A stretch of DNA of 24,234 bases from Scytonema sp. UIC 10036 (lineage in GTDB: Bacteria > Cyanobacteriota > Cyanobacteriia > Cyanobacteriales > Nostocaceae): NCBI RefSeq assembly GCF_009725235.1, contig NZ_WJFC01000202.1, forward strand, positions 1-24,234. The letters run 5' to 3'. Both the position numbers and the translations under genes were made by a program. Positions 7,430-15,268 of the stretch are shown in pieces (within the stretch, counting starts at the first letter, position 1; every line of letters starts with the position of its first letter). Under the pieces are notes generated by a model, which was not told where the DNA came from, searched no databases, and was given only the letters and a program-made list of their open reading frames with translations.

Positions 7430-9007
7430 ATGACTAGCGATCGCGTGACGGATGTAATCGTAATTGGTAGCGGCATCGGTGGTTTAAGCTGTACTGCTCT
7501 TCTAGCAAAATATGGCTTTGATGTTGTGGTTTGTGAGAGCCACTCAATCCCTGGAGGAGCCGCACACAGTTTTGAACGTAATGGTTACAAGTTTGACTCA
7601 GGTCCTTCTCTGTATTCTGGATTGTCTTACAGCCCTTCACCCAATCCTCTCAGACAAGTACTGGACGCAATTGGTGAAGATTTAAATTTTGTAACATACG
7701 ATACTTGGGGATGTTGTCTGCCAGAAGGAGATTTTGATACCTCAGTAGGAGGTGACCAATTTTGTGAAGTTTTATTAAGATTGCGTGGTGAGAAAGCTGT
7801 AGCTGAATGGCGGGAGTTACAGCAAGTGATGGCACCCCTCGGACGTGCTGCAACTGCAATGTCACCAGCAGCTCTCCGCTTGGATATCGGTGCAGTGTTG
7901 ACTGTAGGTTCCTTTGCTCCGTCTTTGTTTCAGCATATTGCCAGTTTCCCCAAGCTTATGGGAGCTTTTAGTCCAATTATGGACAGTGTTATCAAAGATC
8001 CCTTTACGCGCAATTGGCTGGACTTGCTGTGTTTTCTTCTCTCAGGATTGCCAGCAAGTGGTACCAGTGCAGCTGAGGTGGCGTTTATGTTTGCTGATTG
8101 GTATCGCCCTGGTGTGATGCTTGATTACCCCATAGGTGGCAGTGGTGCTTTGGTAGATGCACTTGTGAGGGGACTGAAACGGCATGGGGGTGAGCTGATG
8201 TTAAACACTCATGTCGAAGAAATTCTGGTGGAAAATAATCGTGCTGTGGGTGTACGTTCGCGCTCAGCGCAAGCCGTACCCGGCTTATCGCGTGATGGTA
8301 AAAAAATAATGGCACGTCGAGCAGTGGTCTCAAATGCATCTGTTTGGGATACACTCAAGTTGCTTCCTACTGGAGCAGTGCCAAAACAGTTTCAGGAACA
8401 ACGAGCAAGTACACCTGAATGTGAGAGCTTTATGCACCTACACTTAGGTATAGATGCACGAGGATTGCGTTCCGATCTTGCCTGCCACTACTTGTTTGTT
8501 AAAGATTGGAATCTTGGTGTCACTGCGCCTCAAAATGTTGTACTGATATCAATTCCATCAGTATTAGACCCATCACTAGCACCACCAGGAAAGCACGTTA
8601 TTCACGCTTATACTCCCGGTAGCGAACCCTATTCTGTTTGGCAGGGAATGGACAGAAAGAGTGAGGAATATGCCAAGCAAAAGCAAGTACGTGCAGAAGT
8701 TATGTGGCAAGCGTTGGAACGAGTTATTCCAGATGTGCGCTCGCGCCTTGAAGTGACACTTGTTGGCACACCCATAACTCACGAACGCTATTTGCGCCGT
8801 CATAGAGGTTCTTATGGTCCGGCAATTCCAGCAGGAAAAGGGTTTTTTCCCGGCTCGGGTACACCTCTAGCAGGGTTGTTGTGCTGTGGAGACTCCACCT
8901 TTCCCGGTATCGGTTTACCCGCAGTGGCTGCAAGTGGAGCGATCGCCGCTAATACTCTTGCACCCGTACATAAGCACCTAAAAATGCTGAATAAGTATAA
9001 ATTATGA
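7430..9007 (+). CDS. FAD-dependent oxidoreductase, CrtISO/phytoene-desaturase family
   Basis: A 525-residue flavoprotein. The N-terminal dinucleotide-binding fold VIVIGSGIGGLSCTALLAKYGFDVVVCES (residues 9-37) and GGAAHSFERNGYKFDSGPSLYSG are typical of the carotene isomerase / phytoene desaturase / retinol-saturase family. The C-terminal FAD-contact motif CCGDSTFPGIGLPAVAASGAIAANTL is present. Its substrate may be a carotenoid or related isoprenoid, but the sequence alone does not say which; it is not confidently CrtISO itself. Residues 280-288 (AQAVPGLSR) come from a 27-bp repeat that also occurs in the next gene and appears to be an in-frame insertion next to the RDGKKIMARRAVVSNAS strand. 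ATG 7430 overlaps a HIP1 site and follows TTTTTTTAGGTAA. Confidence 0.88.
   Translation: MTSDRVTDVIVIGSGIGGLSCTALLAKYGFDVVVCESHSIPGGAAHSFERNGYKFDSGPSLYSGLSYSPSPNPLRQVLDAIGEDLNFVTYDTWGCCLPEGDFDTSVGGDQFCEVLLRLRGEKAVAEWRELQQVMAPLGRAATAMSPAALRLDIGAVLTVGSFAPSLFQHIASFPKLMGAFSPIMDSVIKDPFTRNWLDLLCFLLSGLPASGTSAAEVAFMFADWYRPGVMLDYPIGGSGALVDALVRGLKRHGGELMLNTHVEEILVENNRAVGVRSRSAQAVPGLSRDGKKIMARRAVVSNASVWDTLKLLPTGAVPKQFQEQRASTPECESFMHLHLGIDARGLRSDLACHYLFVKDWNLGVTAPQNVVLISIPSVLDPSLAPPGKHVIHAYTPGSEPYSVWQGMDRKSEEYAKQKQVRAEVMWQALERVIPDVRSRLEVTLVGTPITHERYLRRHRGSYGPAIPAGKGFFPGSGTPLAGLLCCGDSTFPGIGLPAVAASGAIAANTLAPVHKHLKMLNKYKL
8266..8292 (+). repeat. 27-bp dispersed palindromic repeat, copy 1 (inside flavoprotein gene)
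   Basis: Identical base for base to 9209-9235. The core AAGCCG-TACC-CGGCTT can form a hairpin, with a further GCG/CGC pairing outside a small internal loop. It is translated in frame as AQAVPGLSR. Confidence 0.92.
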
Positions 9008-9133
9008 CAAACATAACCATAGTACCATGTTTGAATAAACACTTATAGTACGTATGTAGTTTGAATGTATGCGAAGACAGCGCAACTACAAACGATAAAA
9101 GGTTAAATTCTTCAATCTGTAGAGACATTTCTA

Positions 9134-9166
9134 CTTTATCCTTCATCCTTTATCCTTTATCCTTGA
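9134..9166. repeat. Short heptamer array (CTTTATC type)
   Basis: About four CTTTATC/CTTCATC heptamers just upstream of the secreted-protein gene at 9195. It is the same class of repeat as in the other intergenic gaps. Confidence 0.7.
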
Positions 9167-9194
9167 GAAGTTTGTGTTTGTGAGGAACAATGAA

Positions 9195-9875
9195 ATGCGA
9201 TCGCTCTTAGCGCAAGCCGTACCCGGCTTATCGCGGCTAGTTGGAATAACTCTCAGCTTGGGATTATCTTCGCTAGTGATTCCAGAATCTGCTTTTGCTC
9301 AAACAAAGCAACAAGTATCTAACGCCCAAGTTGCGGCGATGGTGGAAGCCCTGAGACTTGCTGCACCTAAAACTGGTAGTAAAAATGATGGATATTACAG
9401 TGATTGGCAAGTCAAACCAGAAACTCTCAGAGGTTGGTCAAAAAATTGTCTAAAAAAAGAAGTCACACCGACACAGTTTGAGAATGATGCCAATCTAGCA
9501 CGTCAAGTTGTCTCATGTATTACAACCCGTGAACTGAACAAGCAGTATTCCGCAACGGGTAATGAAACTGCTGCCGTGCGTAGTGTGGCTTGTTGGTGGA
9601 TGACTGGTAATTATACGGGTTGCAATAGTGGATTTACAGGTGATTACGTTAAAAAAGTAACGAGCTATTACCAGCAGCAACGCTCAAAATCAAGTTCTAC
9701 CAACTCTAAACCACCAACCAATTCATCTTCGTCATCTCCCAAAAAACCAGCATCGCGATCGACTTCCACTACTCCCGCACCTACAGAAAATGCGTCCCCA
9801 ACGCCAACAACATCTCCCACTGCTACACCCACAAGTAGCCCAACGCCATCACCCACCACATCCCCAACACCTTAG
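9195..9875 (+). CDS. Secreted hypothetical protein with Ser/Thr/Pro-rich tail
   Basis: A 226-residue protein of unknown function. A signal peptide is seen (cleavage likely after AFA, residue 35). The globular region is ~36-160 with cysteines in NCLKK, VVSCITT, VACWWMTGNYTGC. The tail (163-226) is made almost only of S, T, P and K, ending SPTPSPTTSPTP, and is likely disordered or cell-wall spanning. ATG 9195 is chosen over an in-frame GTG at 9174 because GTGAGGAAC places AGGA at the right distance. Residues 6-14 (AQAVPGLSR) come from the 27-bp repeat, inserted inside the signal peptide. It is followed in the same frame, after a single TAG, by the next gene. Confidence 0.8.
   Translation: MRSLLAQAVPGLSRLVGITLSLGLSSLVIPESAFAQTKQQVSNAQVAAMVEALRLAAPKTGSKNDGYYSDWQVKPETLRGWSKNCLKKEVTPTQFENDANLARQVVSCITTRELNKQYSATGNETAAVRSVACWWMTGNYTGCNSGFTGDYVKKVTSYYQQQRSKSSSTNSKPPTNSSSSSPKKPASRSTSTTPAPTENASPTPTTSPTATPTSSPTPSPTTSPTP
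9209..9235 (+). repeat. 27-bp dispersed palindromic repeat, copy 2 (inside signal-peptide coding region)
   Basis: Identical to 8266-8292 and read in the same frame (AQAVPGLSR). It adjoins a HIP1 site at 9197-9204. Both copies are preceded by CGCTC, with two extra T residues here. Confidence 0.92.
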
Positions 9876-9884
9876 GTACACAGG

Positions 9885-10628
9885 TTGATCGACCACAAAT
9901 GCAAAAAGCATAGTCTATTGCCCCCCAAACAATGGCAAAAATGGGGGGTTAAAAGAATTTGTTTTGGTTTGAGCCTCAACTTCCTTCTCACAACCACCCC
10001 TGGTTGGTGTGAAACTCCTTCAAAAGCTGCCCAAGATTTAGATATAAAACCAGAGATTATTAAGAATAGCCCAGTATTGCAACGCTGGCAGCGTCAAGTC
10101 CCCAACTTATTGGAGGAAATCAAAAATGACCCCAGTTTTCCAACAAGAATCAGGTTTGGCTTGTCATACTTTCCTTCTACAGACGAAGCATTTGGGCTAA
10201 ATCTTGGTGTTGAAGATGTCTCGATCGGTCGCAGTCGCTTAACGGTGAGTGGTGAGTACCAAACAACATTTAACGGTCAGCGCGAGACTTACGGAGGAGA
10301 TTTACGTTACTATCTGCGTCCTTTAGGAAGCTATATCAATATTGCAGCCCTTGCAGGTTACCGACACTTAGAAACAGATAGCTACTTAACAAATGGCGTG
10401 AATTTAGGAGTCAAGCTGCTTTTCGTGTTGTCTCGTGGTGGTGCAGCAGATATTTCTTTGACCCAAAGTTGGGTCGCCCCGCGTACTAGTGAAGAAGTAG
10501 GCTTAACAACTTTGTCAGTCAGTTATGCTGTGACTCATGACTTTCGGCTGTCTACAGATATTCAGTTTCAAAATTCTAAAGAGGAGAAAGACAGCCGTGT
10601 AGGTGTAGTTTTGGAATGGCTACCTTAA
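9885..10628 (+). CDS. Predicted outer-membrane beta-barrel-type protein
   Basis: About 247 residues. A basic/hydrophobic start (KRICFGLSLNFLLTTTPGW, residues ~23-41) looks like an export signal. From about residue 85 to the end there are alternating amphipathic strands (RIRFGLSYFPS, LNLGVEDVSI, RLTVSGEYQTTFNG, YGGDLRYYLRPLGSYINIAALAGYRH, NLGVKLLFVLSRGGAADISLTQSWV, TTLSVSYAVTHDFRLSTDIQFQNS, VGVVLEWLP), a pattern expected of a small barrel. The family is not recognised. No ATG is available. TTG at 9885 is taken as the start, 9 bases after the upstream stop and in the same frame, suggesting translational coupling or possibly readthrough. The start is uncertain. Confidence 0.65.
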   Translation: MIDHKCKKHSLLPPKQWQKWGVKRICFGLSLNFLLTTTPGWCETPSKAAQDLDIKPEIIKNSPVLQRWQRQVPNLLEEIKNDPSFPTRIRFGLSYFPSTDEAFGLNLGVEDVSIGRSRLTVSGEYQTTFNGQRETYGGDLRYYLRPLGSYINIAALAGYRHLETDSYLTNGVNLGVKLLFVLSRGGAADISLTQSWVAPRTSEEVGLTTLSVSYAVTHDFRLSTDIQFQNSKEEKDSRVGVVLEWLP

Positions 10629-10694
10629 GAAGGCAATCTCAATCAAAAAATTCTGTCGCGATCGTGAAAATCCCTTTTCCCTAACCTCTAACCC

Positions 10695-10731
10695 CTAGTA
10701 GTCCGTCAATTTTGGCTTGACGGACTACTAG
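10695..10731. repeat. Perfect 15-bp inverted repeat with 7-base loop
   Basis: Bases 10695-10709 and 10717-10731 are perfect reverse complements (CTAGTAGTCCGTCAA arm). It lies 67 bases after the beta-barrel gene. The stem could terminate transcription, but there is no T-run, and the sequence looks like a dispersed palindromic unit. The rest of 10732-10952 shows no gene. Confidence 0.85.
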
Positions 10732-10952
10732 TACCTAGACTTAAGTACAGGTATGAACTGACAAAATTGCTAGCTCTGACCTAACCAAAAGTGCATAAGC
10801 TTATGTTGCGTACAACTACTTGAGAGTAGGGGCTATGTCTTTTGACTGAAGCTCCTACCGCTCGCAATGAATGAATTTTGATGCATATAATGTTTGTTTT
10901 GTCAATTTAAAATTGAACACTATTAATTCATCAAAATCAATTGGTAGAACGT

Positions 10953-12464
10953 ATGTATTTAGACAATAATTTCAGTATGCAAGCAGCACAATACACTTTG
11001 GCACTACAACAAGAAATTGTAGAACGCAGACGTGCTGAAGAAGCAGCACAAGCAGCAAACCGGGCTAAAAGTGCGTTTTTGGCAAATATGAGCCATGAAT
11101 TGCGATCGCCACTCAACGCCATTCTGGGTTTTGCAAAATTGATGAGCCGTTCCAATGACTTATTCCCAGAACACCAAGAAAACGTGCAGGCGATCGTTCG
11201 TAACGGCGAACACCTGCTGACGTTAATTAACCAAGTTTTAGATTTATCGAAAATTGACGCAGGAAGAACAACTGTCAATGAAAATAAATTCGATTTACAT
11301 CAACTGCTTGATGATTTGAAAAATATGTTTCAGCTAATAGCAGATGATAAAGGGTTAGAGTTATTATTTCATCGCGAACAAGAAGTACCAAGATACGTGC
11401 GTGGTGATGAAGTCAAATTGCGACAGATTTTGATAAATTTACTCTCTAATGCCCTAAAATTTACTTCGACAGGTGGAGTCACCCTTTATGTTAGAGGCGA
11501 AGAACGGATACTCGCTCCTTATTCCTTACATTTTGAAATTTCCGACACTGGTTGCGGTATTGCTGAAAGTGAGTTAGACAATATTTTTGAACCTTTTGTC
11601 CAAACGACTACAGGACAAGAATTTTCAGAAGGAACGGGCTTGGGATTAACTATTGTACGCTCCTTAGTACAGTTAATGGGTGGCGACATAAGTGTCAGTT
11701 CTTGTGTCGGCTGTGGTAGTACCTTTCAATTTTACCTTCCTACCCGCGTTGTTAAAACTGCGCCTCTTAATAACCAACAAGCAACTCGTCGCATCATCGC
11801 AGTTGCTCCCAATCAACCACAGTATCGCATTTTAGTGGTGGATAATCATCGAGACAACCGCCAATTGTTGATGAAATTGCTCTCTCCCTTAAATTTTGAA
11901 TTACAAGAAGCCAGCAATCCACCTGAAGCGATCGCAATGTGGAACGATTGGAAACCACACTTGATTTTTATGACTTTGCCAATGCCTGTTTCAAATGGAA
12001 TTGACGCCATCCAAAGGATTCGTTTTATAGAACAGCAGCAAAATTCTTCGTTCACCACTAAAATTATTGCCTTAAGCACTGATATTTTTGAAGACAAGGG
12101 AGAGCTTTTTCTCTCTACAGGCTGTGATGATTTTATCCGAAAACCTTTTCAATTAGAAGACATTTTTGAAGCTATACACAAACACCTTGGTGTTTCTTAT
12201 GTGTATGATGAAAGTACTAACTCATCCAAAACAAACCGAACAGTTACAAATGAAGCTAATGTTTTGACCAAAAACGCTATTGATAGCTTACCTAAAAATT
12301 TAGTTACTAATTTGCATGGTTCGCTCCTTGCTTTAGATGTAGAGTCGATCCAGAAATTTATTCATCTCGTTTCTGAATTTAATCCTTCCTTATCCCAAGT
12401 CCTAGATACTTTGGCTCGTAATTTTCAGTACGAGAAGTTGTTGGATTTCATTCAATCATCCTGA
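10953..12464 (+). CDS. Hybrid histidine kinase lacking a sensor domain, with degenerate receiver
   Basis: A 503-residue cytoplasmic kinase. A short coiled coil (LQQEIVERRRAEEAAQAANRAK) leads straight into HisKA (FLANMSHELRSPLNAILGF, His48) and HATPase_c (N box LINLLSNALKFT, G1 DTGCGI, G2 GTGLGL). A receiver-like domain follows (residues ~290-412). In it the usual DD pair is DN (VVDNHRDN), the phospho-acceptor position in LIFMTLPMP is Thr341, not Asp, and the KPF lysine is kept, so it probably cannot be phosphorylated. A helical tail of about 85 residues (NAIDSLPKNLVTNL...) ends the protein. Related kinases usually carry sensor modules before the coiled coil; here an in-frame stop lies about 37 bases upstream, so none is present. 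ATG 10953 is preferred over TTG 10941, though neither has a clear ribosome-binding site. It is followed after 57 bases by the next kinase. Confidence 0.88.
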   Translation: MYLDNNFSMQAAQYTLALQQEIVERRRAEEAAQAANRAKSAFLANMSHELRSPLNAILGFAKLMSRSNDLFPEHQENVQAIVRNGEHLLTLINQVLDLSKIDAGRTTVNENKFDLHQLLDDLKNMFQLIADDKGLELLFHREQEVPRYVRGDEVKLRQILINLLSNALKFTSTGGVTLYVRGEERILAPYSLHFEISDTGCGIAESELDNIFEPFVQTTTGQEFSEGTGLGLTIVRSLVQLMGGDISVSSCVGCGSTFQFYLPTRVVKTAPLNNQQATRRIIAVAPNQPQYRILVVDNHRDNRQLLMKLLSPLNFELQEASNPPEAIAMWNDWKPHLIFMTLPMPVSNGIDAIQRIRFIEQQQNSSFTTKIIALSTDIFEDKGELFLSTGCDDFIRKPFQLEDIFEAIHKHLGVSYVYDESTNSSKTNRTVTNEANVLTKNAIDSLPKNLVTNLHGSLLALDVESIQKFIHLVSEFNPSLSQVLDTLARNFQYEKLLDFIQSS

Positions 12465-12521
12465 CACTAGATGAATCATAATAATCATAACATATTTTTT
12501 CAACTTTTTTAGAAAATCACA

Positions 12522-13904
12522 ATGAATGCGGTGACAAATTTATTAGAGAAAGGAACTATTTTGATTGTTGATGATACACCCGATAACCTAAACCTTTTAA
12601 GTAGTATTCTATCAAAATCTGGTTACAAAGTACACCCAGCCCCAAGTAGTAAATTAGCTCTAAGGTTTATTCAATCGAATTTACCCGATCTCATTTTACT
12701 AGATATTATGATGCCGGGAATGGATGGTTATGAAGTGTGCAATCGCTTAAAAGCTTCTCCTCGAACACAAGATATCCCCATCATTTTTATCAGTGCTTTA
12801 CACGAAATATTTGACAAGGTAAAAGCCTTTTCTTTAGGTGGAGTAGACTATATCATCAAACCTTTTGAATCGCAAGAAGTTTTAGCTAGAGTAGAAAATC
12901 AATTGCGTCTTAGGCGGCTTTCCAAAGAACTTTTAGAGCAAAATTTAAAGCTAACAGCAGAACTTGAAGAACGCAAGCGAATAGAAGAAGCACTGCGGGA
13001 GCAAAAAGAACTTTTACAAACTATTTTTGACCACATTCCTGTTATGTTGACTCTTTATGATAATGAAGGTAGATTTCATCTAGTAAATCGAGAGTTCCAA
13101 CGTCTCTTAGGGATATCTCAAGAAGAAATTCATCAAATTAATATACTGGAAGAATTGTTTCCCGATTCTAACATTCGTACCTTAGTTTTAGAACATATGA
13201 TAGCAGCTACTGGAAGGTGGCAAGACTTTAAACTTAGAAATCGCTGGGGAAATTATGTCGATACTTCCTGGGCAAACATTCGATTGAATCACGATACGAT
13301 TGTAGGTATAGGGCAAGACATTACCGAGCGCAAGCAAGCTGAAGACGCATCTGTTCTTGAAGAACGCAACCGTATGGCAAGAGAAATTCATGATACCCTA
13401 GCACAAGCTTTCACAGGTATTCTCGTTCATTTGGGAGCAGCTTCACGAGTGATGGAAGGTGCTTCAGAGGAAGCCAAAGAACATATCAAGACAGTACGCG
13501 ATTTAGCACGTAGAGGTTTGACAGAAGCACGTCGTTCAGTAGAGGCACTGCGACCGCAGTTGTTGGAGGATGGAGATTTATGTAGTGCTCTCAACCGCCT
13601 AACAATGCAGATGCATTCTTATTCCAACACTCGTATTATTTGCGAAGTAACAGGTGAAGTTTATTCTCTACGAACAGATATAGAAAATAATCTCCTGCGA
13701 ATTGCACAAGAAGCATTGACAAATGCGGTAAAATATGCAAAAGCAAGTGAAATTCGAGTTGAAATGATATACGAACAAACACGGTGTCTTCTAAAAATTA
13801 AAGATGATGGACGGGGATTTGATACAGACAGCGCATCTGTAAATAATAGTTATGGACTTTTAGGAATGAGAGAACGAGCTCAACACATTGGGGGCAACAC
13901 TTGA
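12522..13904 (+). CDS. REC-PAS-HisKA_3 sensor kinase (NarX-like), 3' end apparently damaged
   Basis: A 460-residue kinase as read. It has an N-terminal receiver (ILIVDDTPDN, phospho-acceptor Asp61 in LLDIMMPGMDGYE, Lys113 in KPF), a coiled coil, a PAS domain (~165-275, ending VGIGQDITERKQAE), a HisKA_3 dimerisation/phosphotransfer domain (EERNRMAREIHDTLAQAF, His290) and a HATPase_c domain (N box QEALTNAVKYAKAS, G1 DDGRGF, then YGLLGMRERAQHIGG). It stops at a TGA at 13902-13904, before the last strands of the ATPase domain. The same frame resumes after the TGA with IRSHSE, the expected next strand, and small indels follow. So the true end is probably 15-20 codons further on and the TGA an artefact or a decay mutation. 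The natural partner is the NarL-type regulator just downstream. Confidence 0.87.
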   Translation: MNAVTNLLEKGTILIVDDTPDNLNLLSSILSKSGYKVHPAPSSKLALRFIQSNLPDLILLDIMMPGMDGYEVCNRLKASPRTQDIPIIFISALHEIFDKVKAFSLGGVDYIIKPFESQEVLARVENQLRLRRLSKELLEQNLKLTAELEERKRIEEALREQKELLQTIFDHIPVMLTLYDNEGRFHLVNREFQRLLGISQEEIHQINILEELFPDSNIRTLVLEHMIAATGRWQDFKLRNRWGNYVDTSWANIRLNHDTIVGIGQDITERKQAEDASVLEERNRMAREIHDTLAQAFTGILVHLGAASRVMEGASEEAKEHIKTVRDLARRGLTEARRSVEALRPQLLEDGDLCSALNRLTMQMHSYSNTRIICEVTGEVYSLRTDIENNLLRIAQEALTNAVKYAKASEIRVEMIYEQTRCLLKIKDDGRGFDTDSASVNNSYGLLGMRERAQHIGGNT

Positions 13905-13944
13905 CCGATACGAAGTCATTCGGAAAGAGGGTACAAAGAGTTGT

Positions 13945-14187
13945 GGTAGTGGTAAGTGGGTATAGTGGTTTAGTGGTTAAGTGGTGGTTAGTGGGTTAGT
14001 GGTTTTAGTGGTTAAGTGTTAGTGGGTTTTCTTTATTAAACAACAACAACCAACAACCAAACAACCAACAACTAAAAACCAAACAACTAACAACCAACAA
14101 ACTAAACAACAACCAAACCAACACCAACAACCAACAACAACTAACAACAACAACTAACAACTAACAACTAACAACTAACAACCAACA
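13945..14187. repeat. Irregular heptamer arrays between kinase and response regulator
   Basis: Bases ~13945-14030 carry AGTGGTT-type units and ~14041-14187 carry CAACTAA/CAACCAA-type units. The last ~40 bases are regular heptamers, while the rest is interrupted by extra single bases, giving unit lengths of 7, 8 and 3. The array is flanked on both sides by coding sequence with apparent one-base insertions. Confidence 0.8.
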
Positions 14188-14190
14188 AAA

Positions 14191-14843
14191 ATGTCTAAAA
14201 ATCTCAGTTTCAGTCCCAATCTTATTCCGCGTCCTGATTGCTGACGATCATCCTGTTGGTACGCCAGGGCTTGGCGGCGATGGATTTGAACGAGAGCCAG
14301 ATATGGTAGCGATCCGCACAGGCTAATGATGGATATTCTGCTATAGAAATGTTTCGCGAGTATCAACCCGATATTACCCTTATGGATTTACGGATGCCTA
14401 GAATGGGAGGTGTTGCTGCTATTGATGTGATTTGTAGTGAGTTTGATGATGCCAGAATTATTGTACTGACAACCTTTGATGGTGATGAAGATATTTATCG
14501 CGGCTTGCGGGCGGGCGCAAAGGGTTATTTGCTGAAGGATGCTGAACCTGATGAACTTTTAACGGCTATTCGTACTGTTGCTAGCAACCAAAAGTACCTT
14601 CAGCCTACAGTGGGTGCTAAACTGGCAGAAAGGATGAGTAACCCAGAACTGAGCGATCGCGAGACGCAAGTCCTTCGCTTAATGGCAGTTGGTCAGAGCA
14701 ACCAAGATATTAGTGCTGCCCTGCGGATTTCTGAAAGTACTGTTAAGTTCCATATCAACAATATTTTGAGCAAATTAGGTGTCAATGACCGAACTCAAGC
14801 AGTTCTTATTGCGCTCAAACGCGGAATTGTTAATCTTTCGTGA
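14191..14843 (+). CDS. NarL/LuxR-family response regulator with frameshifted 5' part
   Basis: As read, the frame is continuous only from 14349 (MFREYQPDITLMDLRMPRMGG) to 14843. Upstream, from ATG 14191, the expected receiver start can be recovered by removing one base at each of five places: 14227-8, 14258-9, 14282-3, 14285-7, 14314-5. This gives MSKNLSFSPNLIRVLIADDH, PVVRQGLAAMIEREPDMVA and IAQANDGYSAIEMFREYQPD. The corrected length is 648 bases, exactly 216 codons including the stop. The C-terminal half is a LuxR-type helix-turn-helix (LSDRETQVLRLMAVGQSNQDISAALRISESTVKFHINNILSKLGV). The receiver has DDH and LMD acidic residues. It probably receives phosphate from the HisKA_3 kinase immediately upstream and controls unknown promoters. 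Without the correction it would be annotated as a pseudogene. Confidence 0.85.
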
Positions 14844-14948
14844 ACTACTCATTTTTAAATGAATTGTTAAAAGATAATGAGTCTTATATAGAATATATCC
14901 TTTATCTACGTAATATTTTGTATATAGTAAGCATTATCTCCCATCTCG

Positions 14949-14992
14949 TTCCCAGGCTCCGCCTGGGAATGCCTCAGTAGAGGCTCCGCCTC
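14949..14992. repeat. Two tandem hairpins of a dispersed repeat
   Basis: TTCCCAGGC-TCC-GCCTGGGAA (14949-14969) has a 9-bp perfect stem. GAGGC-TCC-GCCTC (14980-14992) shares the same loop and inner stem. The pair lies in the convergent gap after the response regulator gene. It may end transcription from the left but has no T-run. Confidence 0.75.
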
Positions 14993-15073
14993 CTGTGACA
15001 ATCTGCACGCTCTGCAGAACCTGCTGTGCTGCATTCTGTGCTAGAGACACCGGATCGAGAGAGAAGTCCGGTA

Positions 15074-15268
15074 TCAATACTACGTAGGTTTTGGGAAATA
15101 ATGCGAAACCCAACAAATGCTAAGAAATGTTGGGTTTCGTTCCTCAAACGCCAGTAAAGGTGCGGAGGGAAACCCTCCTATGGCGCATTCGCGCCACGCT
15201 TCGCTACCAGGGCTGGCTCCCCAACCTACGTAATTTCGTATTTTTATGCAAAACCTACGCAGTATTGA
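15074..15268. mobile_element. MITE-like element, about 195 bp, with near-perfect 20-bp terminal inverted repeats
   Basis: 15074-15093 and 15249-15268 are inverted repeats matching at 19 of 20 positions. Inside are several hairpins: 15104-15115 with 15128-15139 (12 bp perfect, CGAAACCCAACA arm), 15164-15178 (GGAGGG/CCCTCC) and 15181-15196 (TGGCGC/GCGCCA). There is no coding capacity. The inner part looks nested: a GGGTTTCGTTCCTCAA half and a CCCAACCTACG half, which I recall as adjacent in other cyanobacterial repeats, are separated by the two GC-rich hairpins. A short GGTAT occurs next to both ends, but the target duplication is not certain. Confidence 0.65.

Noticed and set aside
13945..14187. 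Heptamer arrays considered as a CRISPR array
   Set aside because: Units are 7 bases with no unique spacers and no 24-40 base repeat; they belong to the cyanobacterial short tandem repeat class.
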